64,000 nucleotides of DNA from JBDNJM01 sp041687755 (GTDB taxonomy: Bacteria > Planctomycetota > UBA1135 > GCA-002686595). A model generated the notes under the pieces. It saw nothing but the letters and a program-made list of their open reading frames with translations, was not told where the DNA came from and made no database searches. Numbering within the stretch: position 1 is the stretch's first letter; each line of letters starts with the position of its first letter. Where the stretch lies: contig JBDNJM010000186.1 in assembly GCA_041687755.1 (NCBI GenBank), forward strand, positions 12,197 through 76,196, written 5' to 3'. Shown here in pieces: positions 55,673 to 64,000 of the stretch. Position numbers and translations under genes: made by a program.

Positions 55673-57099
55673 TGGCGCTGGCCTCGGCGGCAGACACGAT
55701 CGTCGCCGCGGCGTCGCCGCCCGGCGATGGGCAGCGCACGGTGCTGCGCATCTCTGGCGGGCTGGCCTCGTCGGTGGGCGCGTCGTTCGGGGCCGGGGCG
55801 CTCGGCGTTCGCCGAGACGTTCGCAGGGTGCGTCTGGACGAGGAGCTGTTCGACACGCAGGCGCTGGCGATTTGGATGCCGGGGCCCGGCTCCTACACGG
55901 CGGAGGACACGCTGGAGCTGCATCTGCCGGGTGCGCCGCCGCTGGTGGCCGCGGCGATTCAGCGGGCGCTGGAGCTCGGGTGCCGGATCGCCCTGCCGGG
56001 CGAGTTCACGCGGCGCGCGTTCGAGAACGGGCGCATCGACCTCGCGCGTGCCGAAGGCGTGGCCGACCTGATCGCGGCCGAGACGACGGCGGAGCGCCGG
56101 GCGGCTCTGGCGCTGCTGGGCGGCGGACTCGAGCGACGCATCGACCAGTTGCGCGACTCGCTCGAGGAGCTGTGCGCGTTGTGCGAGGCGAGCCTCGACT
56201 TCGACGAGGCGGACACGGGGCACGTGCCGCGCGCCGAGCTGCGCACGCTCGGCGAGGCCGCGGCGGTGGCGCTCGAGGCCGCCAAGGCGTTCGTCGCCGC
56301 GCGGGCACCGGTGCGCGAACTGCCGGAGGTCGTGCTGCTGGGGCGGCCCAACGCGGGCAAGAGCAGCTTGTTTAATTTGCTGGGCGGACGTGCCCTGATC
56401 AGCCACCACGCCGGGACGACGCGCGATGCCCTGGTGCTGGAGCTGCGGCTGCCCAGCGGGCGGGAGGTGCGGGTGATCGACCTGCCCGGGCTTGAGCGCG
56501 CCCGCGGACCGCTGGAGCGCGAGGCGGCCGAGCGGGCCGAGGAGCGCATCCGGGAGGCGGACCTTGCCCTGTTGTGCGTGGATTCCTCGGCAGAGGGGCC
56601 GACGACCGCGGAGGGCGAAGCGCTGATGGCGCGGCTGCCGGGCCTGGACGACGGGCCTGGCTTGGAAAAAGGCGCGGGCTTGGACAAGGCTGGGGTGCTG
56701 TGGGTCTGGACCAAGTCCGAGCTGGTCCAGCGAGCCCGGGCGACCGCGCCCCAGGAGCTGAGCCTGCCGCCCGAGTCGGTCGTGCGAATCTCGGTCCAGG
56801 CGGAGCGGGGGCTGCAGCGGCTTCTGGATCTGGTGGATGCGAGCCTCGACCGCGTGGTGGCGAAGCGGGCGGCCAACCGCGCCCGGGGCCAGCTGGGCGC
56901 CCGCCACAGCGATGCCCTGCAGCGCAGCGGGGTCGGCCTCGCCCAGGCGCTGGAGCTGCTGGAGCAGGGCCAAGCCCCGCTGGATATCGCCGCCGAGCAC
57001 CTGCGCGACGCCCTCCAGCCCCTGGAGGAGGTCACGGGCCGGACCCAGCCGGAGGACCTGCTGACCCGGATCTTCAGCCGCTTCTGCCTCGGGAAGTAG
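55672..57099 (+). CDS. mnmE: tRNA uridine-5-carboxymethylaminomethyl GTPase MnmE
   Basis: The protein has 475 residues. The start at 55672 is the ATG overlapping the yidC stop; upstream frame inside yidC is rejected. N-terminal folate-binding part: PPGDGQRTVLRISGG, GPGSYTAEDTLELHLPG and GEFTRRAFENGRIDLARAE. The GTPase domain has G1 GRPNAGKSS (about 223) and the K-loop region SHHAGTTRDAL. G3 reads DLPG instead of the usual DTAG, and the G4 position reads TKSEL instead of NKxDL. The C-terminal FCLGK motif is present. It works with MnmG on wobble uridines. The changed G3 and G4 motifs may affect GTP selectivity. Confidence 0.93.
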   Translation: MALASAADTIVAAASPPGDGQRTVLRISGGLASSVGASFGAGALGVRRDVRRVRLDEELFDTQALAIWMPGPGSYTAEDTLELHLPGAPPLVAAAIQRALELGCRIALPGEFTRRAFENGRIDLARAEGVADLIAAETTAERRAALALLGGGLERRIDQLRDSLEELCALCEASLDFDEADTGHVPRAELRTLGEAAAVALEAAKAFVAARAPVRELPEVVLLGRPNAGKSSLFNLLGGRALISHHAGTTRDALVLELRLPSGREVRVIDLPGLERARGPLEREAAERAEERIREADLALLCVDSSAEGPTTAEGEALMARLPGLDDGPGLEKGAGLDKAGVLWVWTKSELVQRARATAPQELSLPPESVVRISVQAERGLQRLLDLVDASLDRVVAKRAANRARGQLGARHSDALQRSGVGLAQALELLEQGQAPLDIAAEHLRDALQPLEEVTGRTQPEDLLTRIFSRFCLGK

Positions 57100-57154
57100 C
57101 CCTAAAGGGCGCGACGACCCTCAACAGCTTGTGGTGGAGGGGAGCGCGCCGATG

Positions 57155-57175
57155 TTGACACACCATATGTAGCGT
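57155..57175 (+). promoter_or_regulatory. Candidate NrdR box overlapping a -35 hexamer
   Basis: ACACCATATGTAGCGT (57160-57175) agrees with the NrdR box form ACAC-ATAT-TAG-GT at 13 of 16 positions by eye. It overlaps TTGACA (57155-57160), a perfect -35 hexamer, about 90 bases before nrdR. No second box at the usual phased distance was found. So NrdR would repress its own operon; this is inference. Confidence 0.5.
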
Positions 57176-57265
57176 GCTCCGATGCTCTGTGAGGCGTTGG
57201 CCGCGACCGGGCTCGATCCGGCTCGACGGCTTCCTCGCCCTGACAAACCGGACTCGAACCCGCCG

Positions 57266-57763
57266 ATGAAATGTCCCCGCTGTGGAGCCAATGAAGACCG
57301 GGTGGTTGACTCGCGCGAGTCGGCCGAGGGTCGGCACGTGCGTCGGCGGCGCGAGTGCGCGGCCTGCGAGCTGCGCTTCACGACCTACGAGCGGGTCGAG
57401 ACAACACCCCTGAGGGTGGTCAAGAAAAACGGCGAGCGCGTGCGCTTCGATCGCGAGCGGGTGCTCGCCGGGATGGTGCGCGCAGCGGAGAAGCTCGACG
57501 TGCCGCTCGCCGAACTCGAGAACGCGACTGCGCGCATCGAGGCGCAGTGCCAGGAAGAGTTCGACCGGGAAGTGCCGAGCACCGTCGTGGGCAACTTCGT
57601 GATGGAGGAGCTGCGCAAGCTGCACAAGGTCGCCTACGTGCGCTTCGCTAGCGTCTACCGCGAGTTCAAGGACGTCTCAGAGTTCGCTGACCTGCTGGAG
57701 ACGCGCAGGCCGACGGGCGCCGAAAGCGGACTTGAGGACGGCACGATCGGGGCCCGCTCGTGA
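57266..57763 (+). CDS. nrdR: Transcriptional repressor NrdR
   Basis: The protein has 165 residues. The start at 57266 gives MKCPRCGANEDRVVDSRES, the standard start of NrdR with its zinc-ribbon (CPRC...CAAC, residues 3-34). The ATP-cone follows: LRVVKKNGERVRFDRERVLAGM (about 46-67) up to VAYVRFASVYREF. NrdR senses ATP/dATP and represses ribonucleotide reductase genes. A short non-conserved C-terminal tail (DLLETRRPTGAESGL) follows. The gene overlaps the next by GTGA, so the repressor is coupled with a NrdD-like protein. Confidence 0.95.
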   Translation: MKCPRCGANEDRVVDSRESAEGRHVRRRRECAACELRFTTYERVETTPLRVVKKNGERVRFDRERVLAGMVRAAEKLDVPLAELENATARIEAQCQEEFDREVPSTVVGNFVMEELRKLHKVAYVRFASVYREFKDVSEFADLLETRRPTGAESGLEDGTIGARS

Positions 57764-60105
57764 CGCCGCGCAGGTCCGGATCACGGCCGCCGGAAAGCGC
57801 GGCGGGCGGCGGACGTCCGCCGGCAGAGCTGGAGTTCGTGCGCAAGCGCGACGGACGCCGCGTGCCGTTCGAGCCGGACAAGGTGGCTGGTGCGGTCGGT
57901 CGCGCCCTGGGGTCGGTGCAGGAGTCCGATCCGGGCTTCGCGGAGGACGTCGCGGCTATCGTGACCCTGGTGCTGGAGCGCGAGGTGGCCCGCGGTGATC
58001 ATGCGGCTACTGGCGATGCGCCGCACATCGAGGACGTGCAGGACAAGGTCGAACAAGCGCTGATCGAGCTGGGCCGCGCGCCGGTCGCGAAGGCCTACAT
58101 TCTGTACCGGGATCGACGCTCGCGCGCGCGCGACATGCTCGTGGCGGAGCCGTCCAAGGGCGACGAGGCGCGTCCGATTCGGGTGCGCCAGAGCGACAGC
58201 ACCCAGCCGTGGAGCAAGGCGCGCATTGCTGCCGCGCTCGTGCGCGAGGCGGACCTGCCGCGGGAGACGGCCGAGGAGGTCGCGCGGCGCGTCGAGGTGC
58301 GCGTGTTCGAGTCGGGGCTGAAGACCTTGTCCACCGGGCTGATTCGCGCGATGGTGGAGGCCGAGCTCGTCGAGCTGGGCCTGACAGCGGCGCTCGCGCA
58401 CACCGAACCTGTGAGCCTGCCGCGCCACGACCTGCGCCGGGCGCTGGCGGGCGAGGGGGCGGAGACGTGGGAGCCCTGGCTGCGCGCGGGTGAAGTCGTG
58501 ACCCCTGAAGGCCGCGTGCAGGCGCCCGAGCGCATCGCACTGGGCAGCGGGTTCGAGGCCACGCTCTCCGGGGAGCTGCTGCGGCGCTACAGCTTGTCGG
58601 AGCTGCTGGATGCGCGCAGCGCCGAGCTGCACCTGGCCGGTGACTTCCAGGTCGAGGATCTGCACGCGCCGCATCTGTTCCTGCAGCTGAGCCTGCCCGC
58701 GGAGCTGGCGCTCGGCGGTCTAGCGCTGGGCGCCTTGGGCGCGGAGTCGGGCGGCGGGAGCTCTGCTGAGGGGGCGCTGGGCGACGGCGCGCTCGGCGAG
58801 AGTGCCTTCGCGCTGCTCGACGTGCTTGGAGCGCTGCTGCGCTCGACGTCGCGCGGGCTCGTGCTCGAGGAGATCGGCCCGCTGTTTGGCGAATTGATGC
58901 GGGCGACGCGCTCGGGCTCGGCCCTGGGCCTGACGGCGCTGCTGCGCTCACTGGCGGCGGTGGGGGCGGCGGCCGGACGGCGCGTCGACCTGCTCTCGCC
59001 CGGCCCGCGCTTCGGCGCGCTGCGACTGCGCCTGATCGAATCGCTCGAGCTGTCGGCGGACCGCCCGCACTCGGTGCGCATGTACCTGGACGAGCAGGAG
59101 CTGCACGAGCTGCTCGAGGGCGACGCGCGCGGGGTCAAACGACTCGAGCAGCTGGTCGCGCGCGGTCGGCTGATTCCCGTGTGGAGCCGGGCGGAGCGGC
59201 GCTTCGTCGCGCCCGGCTGCCGCCGCGGACCGCGCGAGCGCGGCGTGCTCAGCGCCAGCGGCGCAGTCGCCCTGAACCTGCCGCGCATTGCGCGCTCGAC
59301 CGGGCCCTGGCGCGAGGAGGCCTTCCTCGCGGAGCTGTACGGCCTGGCCAAGTGCGCGGTCGAGGCCGCCCGCAGCCTTGCGCGCTTCCAGGAGCAAACC
59401 GCGGCAGCGCGCCCGATCCCGCTGCTGCCGCGCGCCGGCTTCGCGCTGGTGCCGGTCGGACTGGACGAGGCCCTGACCTTGCTCGGGGAGGGCAGCGCGG
59501 ACCCCGAACAGGGCGCGCGCATCCTTGGCCTGTTGAGCGAGGTCGCCGAGCGCGGGCCCGGCCCGGGCGGTCCCAGCTTCACGGTCAGCCCCTTCTTCGG
59601 CGACGCAGCGCGCCTGCGCTTCGCCTGGCTCGACGAGGACGAACGCGTGCGCTTCCGGCCGCGCCAGCCGCTGCTGTTCGGCATGCCCGGCGGCGACGGC
59701 GAGCCGAGCGCGGCCTCGGCCTACAGCATCGGCTTCGGCCTGCGTCACGCGCGCCCCTGGGCCTCCGGCGAAGCGGAAGCGGAGTGCGTGCGGACGCTGT
59801 CCTCCGGCGCCCTGTTCCCGCCCCTCCGGCCCGCCGGCTCTGCCGCCAACGAGTCGTCGCTGGCGCGGTTCCACGCGGCCCGCGCGGCCCAGCGGCTGGG
59901 GCCCGAGCACGAGCTCCTGCCGATGGAGCAGCGCGATCCCCAGCTGCGCCTGCTGCGCGACGAGGCGGCGCCGGACGCGAATCGCGGGCCGCAACAGGGG
60001 CCTAAACACGGCCCGTCACCCGAGCCCGAGCTCCAGCCGAGTCTGGACGCCAGCCCCTCCAAGCTCTCGTCGCCCCTGATCCCCGGCGACGAGCCCCAAG
60101 AATAG
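57760..60105 (+). CDS. Double ATP-cone, NrdD-like protein without glycyl-radical motif
   Basis: The protein has 781 residues from GTG 57760 (GTGA overlap with nrdR). First ATP-cone at about 25-115: EFVRKRDGRRVPFEPDKVAG, then IEDVQDKVEQALIELGRAPVAKAYILYRDRR. A second, more diverged cone at about 128-215 (STQPWSKARIAAALV). The rest is like class III ribonucleotide reductase NrdD in a degenerate form: near 487 the catalytic-site motif GCRRG, then VALNLPRIARSTG (about 504-516) and LAKCAVEAARSLARF. The C-terminal RVCGYL glycyl-radical motif and the zinc site are absent; the tail is disordered. It may be a nucleotide sensor or regulator rather than a reductase. Confidence 0.8.
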   Translation: MTPRRSGSRPPESAAGGGRPPAELEFVRKRDGRRVPFEPDKVAGAVGRALGSVQESDPGFAEDVAAIVTLVLEREVARGDHAATGDAPHIEDVQDKVEQALIELGRAPVAKAYILYRDRRSRARDMLVAEPSKGDEARPIRVRQSDSTQPWSKARIAAALVREADLPRETAEEVARRVEVRVFESGLKTLSTGLIRAMVEAELVELGLTAALAHTEPVSLPRHDLRRALAGEGAETWEPWLRAGEVVTPEGRVQAPERIALGSGFEATLSGELLRRYSLSELLDARSAELHLAGDFQVEDLHAPHLFLQLSLPAELALGGLALGALGAESGGGSSAEGALGDGALGESAFALLDVLGALLRSTSRGLVLEEIGPLFGELMRATRSGSALGLTALLRSLAAVGAAAGRRVDLLSPGPRFGALRLRLIESLELSADRPHSVRMYLDEQELHELLEGDARGVKRLEQLVARGRLIPVWSRAERRFVAPGCRRGPRERGVLSASGAVALNLPRIARSTGPWREEAFLAELYGLAKCAVEAARSLARFQEQTAAARPIPLLPRAGFALVPVGLDEALTLLGEGSADPEQGARILGLLSEVAERGPGPGGPSFTVSPFFGDAARLRFAWLDEDERVRFRPRQPLLFGMPGGDGEPSAASAYSIGFGLRHARPWASGEAEAECVRTLSSGALFPPLRPAGSAANESSLARFHAARAAQRLGPEHELLPMEQRDPQLRLLRDEAAPDANRGPQQGPKHGPSPEPELQPSLDASPSKLSSPLIPGDEPQE

Positions 60106-60149
60106 CCCCCGCCCCCCCCGTTCCGGCCCCGCGCTCCCCTTTCGACCCC

Positions 60150-63100
60150 ATGCGTCTCAAGCGTCTCGAACTGTTCGGCTTCAAGTCCTTTGCGGACCGC
60201 ACCGCCCTGGAGTTTCCCCATGAGGTGACCGGCATCGTCGGTCCCAACGGATGCGGCAAGAGCAACGTGGTGGACGCGGTGCGCTGGGTGCTTGGCGAGA
60301 CCCGCCCGACCTCCATGCGCGGCGGGGAGATGACCGACGTCATCTTTAAGGGCAGCTCCTCGCGCCCCGGCATGGGGCTGGCAGAGGTCACCCTGGTGCT
60401 CGACAACGAGGGCGGCGAGATCCCGACCCACGGTGCCGAAGTGGCCGTGACGCGGCGCGTGCACAAGAGCGGCGAGGGCGAGTACGAGATCGACGGAAGT
60501 CGCGTGCGCCTCAAGGACGTCAAGGACCTTTTGTTCGACACCGGCCTGGGCAGCCGCGGGTACTCGGTGCTCGAGCAGGGGCGCATCGACGCCGTGCTGT
60601 CGGCGAACCCCCAGGAGCGGCGAGCGATCTTCGAGGAGGCGGCGGGCATCAGCCGCTTCCGTCAGCGGCGCAAGGAGGCCGAGAGTCGACTGCGGCGCGT
60701 GGATCAGGACACCGAGCGCCTGGACGACGTGCTGCGCGAACTCGAGACGCGCTCGCGCAGCTTGAAGATTCAGGCCGGCAAGGCCGAGCGCTGGGTCGCC
60801 GCGCGCGACGAGTGGCGGATGAAGGGCGTGGTGCTGGCGGGCCACAGCGTGGAGCGCTTCGAGGCGGAGCTGGACGAGTGCCGCACGTCGTTGAGCGACC
60901 TGGAGCGCGAGCTCACCGAGCGGGCGGCGAAGCGCGAGGCCGACGAGGCGGCGCTCGAGGAGCGCACGACCGAGGAGCGCGCAATGAGTGCGGCGCTAGA
61001 CGAGCTGGCCGAGCGCGCTGCGAGCGTCGGAGGCGATCTGCGCGCCACGACCGAGCGCATGAACCAGCTCGACGAGCGCGTCGAGGCGTGGTCGCGCTCG
61101 GCGGCCGACGAGCAGCAGCGCACGGCGGAGCTTGAGCAACGCTTGGCGGAGCGCCAGGGCGAGCTGGACGAGGTCCAGTCGAGCGTGGAGCGGGAGACCG
61201 GCGCGCTGACCCTGGCCGAGACCGCGGTCGAGTCGGTGGAGGGCGTGCTCAAGGACTCGATGTCGCGCTACCGCGAGGCGCGCCGCGCGAGCGAGGAGCA
61301 GACCGGGCGCGTGCAGGAGTGCCTGCACGAGAAGACCGCGGCGTTCAACGAAGCCAAGCACCTGACCGCGTCGCTGGAGCCGCTCGACGCGCGCGTGGCC
61401 TCGGCGGAAGGGCGACTGAGTGAGGCCGCGGAGCGCGAGCAGGCCGCCAGCACCGAGGTCGGGGCGGCGCGCGAGGCGCTGAGCAACGCGAATGAGCACC
61501 GCGCGGGCGTCGAGACGCGTGCGACGGGGCTTGAGGAGCGCGCGGCGGAGATCGCACGCGCGGCCCAGGCGCAGTTCACTGCGCGCGGGGAGCTCGAGGT
61601 GCAGCGCGCTGCGCTCGAAAGCCGGGCGGGCCTGCTGCTCGACTGGGAGCGGGAGCGCGAAACGCTCGGCGAGGCGGCGCTGGCACTGCTCGAACAGCGC
61701 GAGGAGCTAGGCGCTTCGCTGGCCGGCATGCTGGCGGACCACCTGGAGGTCGAGCCGCGCTACGCGCGTGCGCTGGATACGGCGCTCGGCAGCGCTTCCC
61801 AGGCGGTCGTGCTGGCCGACTCGAGCCAGGCCCTGCGGGTCGCCGCCTGGCTGCGCGATCGCGAGCTGGGTCAGGCTCGGCTGCTGGTGGCGGAACCGCT
61901 GAACCTCGGCAGTCGCTCGGCCGGAACCCCGGACCTGCCCTGGAAGGAGCGCGGCTCGGTGCTCGGGCTGCTGGCGCACTTCGTGGAGCCGGGGGCCGAG
62001 GTGGCGAGCCTGGTGCGCTCCTTGCTCGGTGACTGCCTGTTGGTGGCGGACCTGCCGGCGGCACTGCGCCTGGCAACGTCGCTGCCCGGCTGGCGGTTGG
62101 TCACGCCCGAGGGCGATCTGGTCGATGCCACGGGGCTGGTGACGGGCTACGCCGAGGTGACCCAGGGCGCCGTCGGGCGGCGTGCGGAGGCGCACGAGCT
62201 GGAGGGCCGGGCCGACGAGGTCGCCGCGGAGATCGAGACGCGCAGCGCCGAGCTGGCGCGGCTGGAAGCGGCCGAGGAAGAAGTTCGCGAGGCATTGATG
62301 GCCGTACGCGCGGAGCTGCGCGCCGCCGCCGAGCAGGCGTCGTCCGAGCAGGCCCGTTCGCATGCCGCTGGGGCGCGGCTCGAGGAGGCGCTGCGCGCGC
62401 GCGAGGAGGTCGCGGCGGGCGTGGAGAGCGCTCGTTCCGAGCGCGAGCGGCTCGCCGGTCAGCTCGAGGAGGTGCAGCGCACCCGGAAGGATGCGGAGCA
62501 GCGCTTCGAGGAGGAAAACGCCCATTTGGTCGCTCTCGAGCGCGCCCGCCAGGCGTTGGAGAGCGAGCGTGAGGAGTCGGCGAAGGACGAGCAGCGCGCG
62601 CGCATCGAGTGGGCGCGGCTCTCGGAGGTCGTGCAAAGCCTCGGCCGACGCCGGCGCGACCTGGCCTCGGTCTGTGCCGAGGCGGAGGCGGAGATGGAGC
62701 GCACTCTCAAGCTCTCTGAGCGTCACAAAACCGACGCCCAGTCCGGGGCTCAGGAGCGCGAGTCGCTGGGCGCAGAGGCCGTGCAGCTTGAGGCGTCGCA
62801 CAAGGAGCTGCAGGAGCAGCTCGGGAGCAAGCGCGAGCAGGAACTCGCCCTGCGCGACGCGATCGCCGAGCTTCGGGGCCGAGCCGACGGTGCGAGCCGC
62901 GAGGTCGAGAGCCGCATGGAGCGCATGAGCCACCTGCGACTCGAGGAGCAGCGCCTGGACCTTAGTCTGGCGGACGTGCTGCGACGTCTCGAGGAGGACC
63001 ACAAGCTCGACAGGGAGGTCTTGATGGACCTGCACGAGAACGATCCGGAGCTTGCGGATATCGCCGCGCTCGCCGCGCTCGATAAGCAGGTCGCAGAGCT

Positions 63101-63893
63101 CAAGCGCATGCTCGACAAGCTGGGACCGGTCAACCTCGAGGCGGTCGAGGAGCTCGAGGAGGTCTCCCAGCGGCTCGCGTACCTGACCGAGCAACGCAAG
63201 GATCTCGGCGACGCCAAGGCCGAGCTGATCGAGACGATCGAGACGATCAACTCCGAGAGCGAGCGCCTGTTCATGGAAGCCTTCGACGAGATTCGGGGGC
63301 ACTTCCGGCGCATCTTCCGCCAGCTGTTCGGCGGTGGCCGCGCGGACATCGAGCTGGCCGAGGACATGCCGGTGCTCGAGGCCGGCATCGATATCTCGGC
63401 GCGCCCGCCGGGCCGTGAGACCCTGCCGATCGGCCTGCTGTCGGGCGGTCAGCGCACGATGACGGCCCTGGCCCTGCTGTTCGCGGTGTTCCAGTCGCGG
63501 CCGAGCCCGTTCTGCGTGCTCGACGAGGTCGACGCGGCGCTCGACGACGCGAACGTGGGGCGCTTCCTCGGCATGCTAGACACCTTCGTCGAGGGCAGCC
63601 AGTTCATCATCGTGACCCACAACAAGGGCACGATGGCGGCCTGCAACATGCTCTACGGCATCACCATGGAGACGAAGGGCGTCTCGCGCAACGTTGCGGT
63701 CGAGCTGGAAGAGGTCGCGGGCTTCGTCCCGGAGGTCACCGGCAACGCCCAATTGGCCGCCGAGGCGCGCGAGGAGGTGCGCTCGCACGAACCGCTCGAG
63801 GAGCCCGAGGACGAGCCGGTGGTCGAGCTGACGCCGGTGGCGGCGGGCGAACCCGCAGACGAGCCGGCCGAGCTGGCGAGCGGACAGGCCTAG
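60150..63893 (+). CDS. smc: Chromosome segregation ATPase SMC
   Basis: The protein has 1247 residues. N-terminal Walker A: GPNGCGKSNVVDAVRWVLGE (about 31-50), with the MRLKRLELFGFKSFADRT start typical of SMC. A long coiled coil runs from about 165 to 520. The hinge is at about 525-680. A second coiled coil follows, and the C-terminal head shows signature LSGGQRTMTALALL (about 1094) and Walker B CVLDEVDAALDDAN (about 1115). It holds DNA loops and separates chromosomes with ScpA/ScpB, which are not in the window. The C-terminus has an acidic tail of about 50 residues. Confidence 0.97.
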   Translation: MRLKRLELFGFKSFADRTALEFPHEVTGIVGPNGCGKSNVVDAVRWVLGETRPTSMRGGEMTDVIFKGSSSRPGMGLAEVTLVLDNEGGEIPTHGAEVAVTRRVHKSGEGEYEIDGSRVRLKDVKDLLFDTGLGSRGYSVLEQGRIDAVLSANPQERRAIFEEAAGISRFRQRRKEAESRLRRVDQDTERLDDVLRELETRSRSLKIQAGKAERWVAARDEWRMKGVVLAGHSVERFEAELDECRTSLSDLERELTERAAKREADEAALEERTTEERAMSAALDELAERAASVGGDLRATTERMNQLDERVEAWSRSAADEQQRTAELEQRLAERQGELDEVQSSVERETGALTLAETAVESVEGVLKDSMSRYREARRASEEQTGRVQECLHEKTAAFNEAKHLTASLEPLDARVASAEGRLSEAAEREQAASTEVGAAREALSNANEHRAGVETRATGLEERAAEIARAAQAQFTARGELEVQRAALESRAGLLLDWERERETLGEAALALLEQREELGASLAGMLADHLEVEPRYARALDTALGSASQAVVLADSSQALRVAAWLRDRELGQARLLVAEPLNLGSRSAGTPDLPWKERGSVLGLLAHFVEPGAEVASLVRSLLGDCLLVADLPAALRLATSLPGWRLVTPEGDLVDATGLVTGYAEVTQGAVGRRAEAHELEGRADEVAAEIETRSAELARLEAAEEEVREALMAVRAELRAAAEQASSEQARSHAAGARLEEALRAREEVAAGVESARSERERLAGQLEEVQRTRKDAEQRFEEENAHLVALERARQALESEREESAKDEQRARIEWARLSEVVQSLGRRRRDLASVCAEAEAEMERTLKLSERHKTDAQSGAQERESLGAEAVQLEASHKELQEQLGSKREQELALRDAIAELRGRADGASREVESRMERMSHLRLEEQRLDLSLADVLRRLEEDHKLDREVLMDLHENDPELADIAALAALDKQVAELKRMLDKLGPVNLEAVEELEEVSQRLAYLTEQRKDLGDAKAELIETIETINSESERLFMEAFDEIRGHFRRIFRQLFGGGRADIELAEDMPVLEAGIDISARPPGRETLPIGLLSGGQRTMTALALLFAVFQSRPSPFCVLDEVDAALDDANVGRFLGMLDTFVEGSQFIIVTHNKGTMAACNMLYGITMETKGVSRNVAVELEEVAGFVPEVTGNAQLAAEAREEVRSHEPLEEPEDEPVVELTPVAAGEPADEPAELASGQA

Positions 63894-63961
63894 CGCGCGG
63901 CTCGCTCCCCACAGGGTGCGGGCGGGGGGAAAGATACGGTGCCAGGCACGTTTTCTCCGGC

Positions 63962-64000
63962 TTGGTGGCCTTCAGCGGCTCTGCCGCTGAAGGCCACCAA
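63962..64000. other. Perfect 18-bp hairpin cut by the window end
   Basis: TTGGTGGCCTTCAGCGGC - TCT - GCCGCTGAAGGCCACCAA is a perfect inverted repeat that reaches the window end and may extend beyond. Just before it, GTGCCAGGCAC (63941-63951) is a second palindrome followed by GTTTTC. Together they could be the smc terminator or a repeat element. Confidence 0.6.

Overview
The window is a high-GC bacterial chromosome segment with long secreted proteins, long structured intergenic gaps and a normal bacterial housekeeping set. The mix of SBBP/FG-GAP propeller proteins, M14 peptidases with EF-hand-like loops, CarboxypepD_reg-like secreted proteins and a late menaquinone cluster suggests a Planctomycetota-like organism. 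That assignment is an inference: no rRNA or tRNA gene is visible to confirm it.

Layout. 1-13.6 kb: end of an ABC-2 permease, a large secreted protein (-), a small membrane protein, comF, panD, an SH3-like secreted protein, then spoIID-like/tgt and ruvB on the minus strand. 13.7-23.4 kb: a large lipoprotein, then a plus-strand run menG, CPBP protease, ubiX, ubiA, holA, mutL. 23.5-30.1 kb: secreted protein (-), miaA, lipoprotein (-), hisS-nadD-glycosyltransferase. 30.1-47.3 kb: an accessory mosaic of secreted-protein genes, with paralogues, gene-end remnants and a decayed IS3-family element. 47.3-52.4 kb: an active M14 peptidase, a catalytically dead M14-like partner and a parvulin lipoprotein. 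52.7-63.9 kb: phosphoesterase, yidC, mnmE, nrdR, a double-ATP-cone NrdD-like protein and smc.

The housekeeping genes form tight, often overlapping operons (ATGA, TTGA, TGATG and GTGA junctions). The accessory block looks like exported or cell-surface proteins with no recognisable pathway.

The most unusual signals are these. (1) A short repeat family occurs four times, and each copy begins exactly at the stop codon of a gene (the 4529 membrane gene, tgt, ruvB, mutL) and can fold into a hairpin. (2) Two accessory blocks each lie downstream of an intact gene and end in a diverged duplicate of that gene's own 3' end (30.1-35.7 kb and 40.5-47.3 kb), like islands inserted at gene ends. (3) A protein coupled to nrdR has two ATP-cones and a NrdD-like core that keeps the GCR motif but has no glycyl-radical tail. 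(4) A 188-bp element with terminal inverted repeats occurs twice. All function calls rest on reading the sequence; no database search was run.
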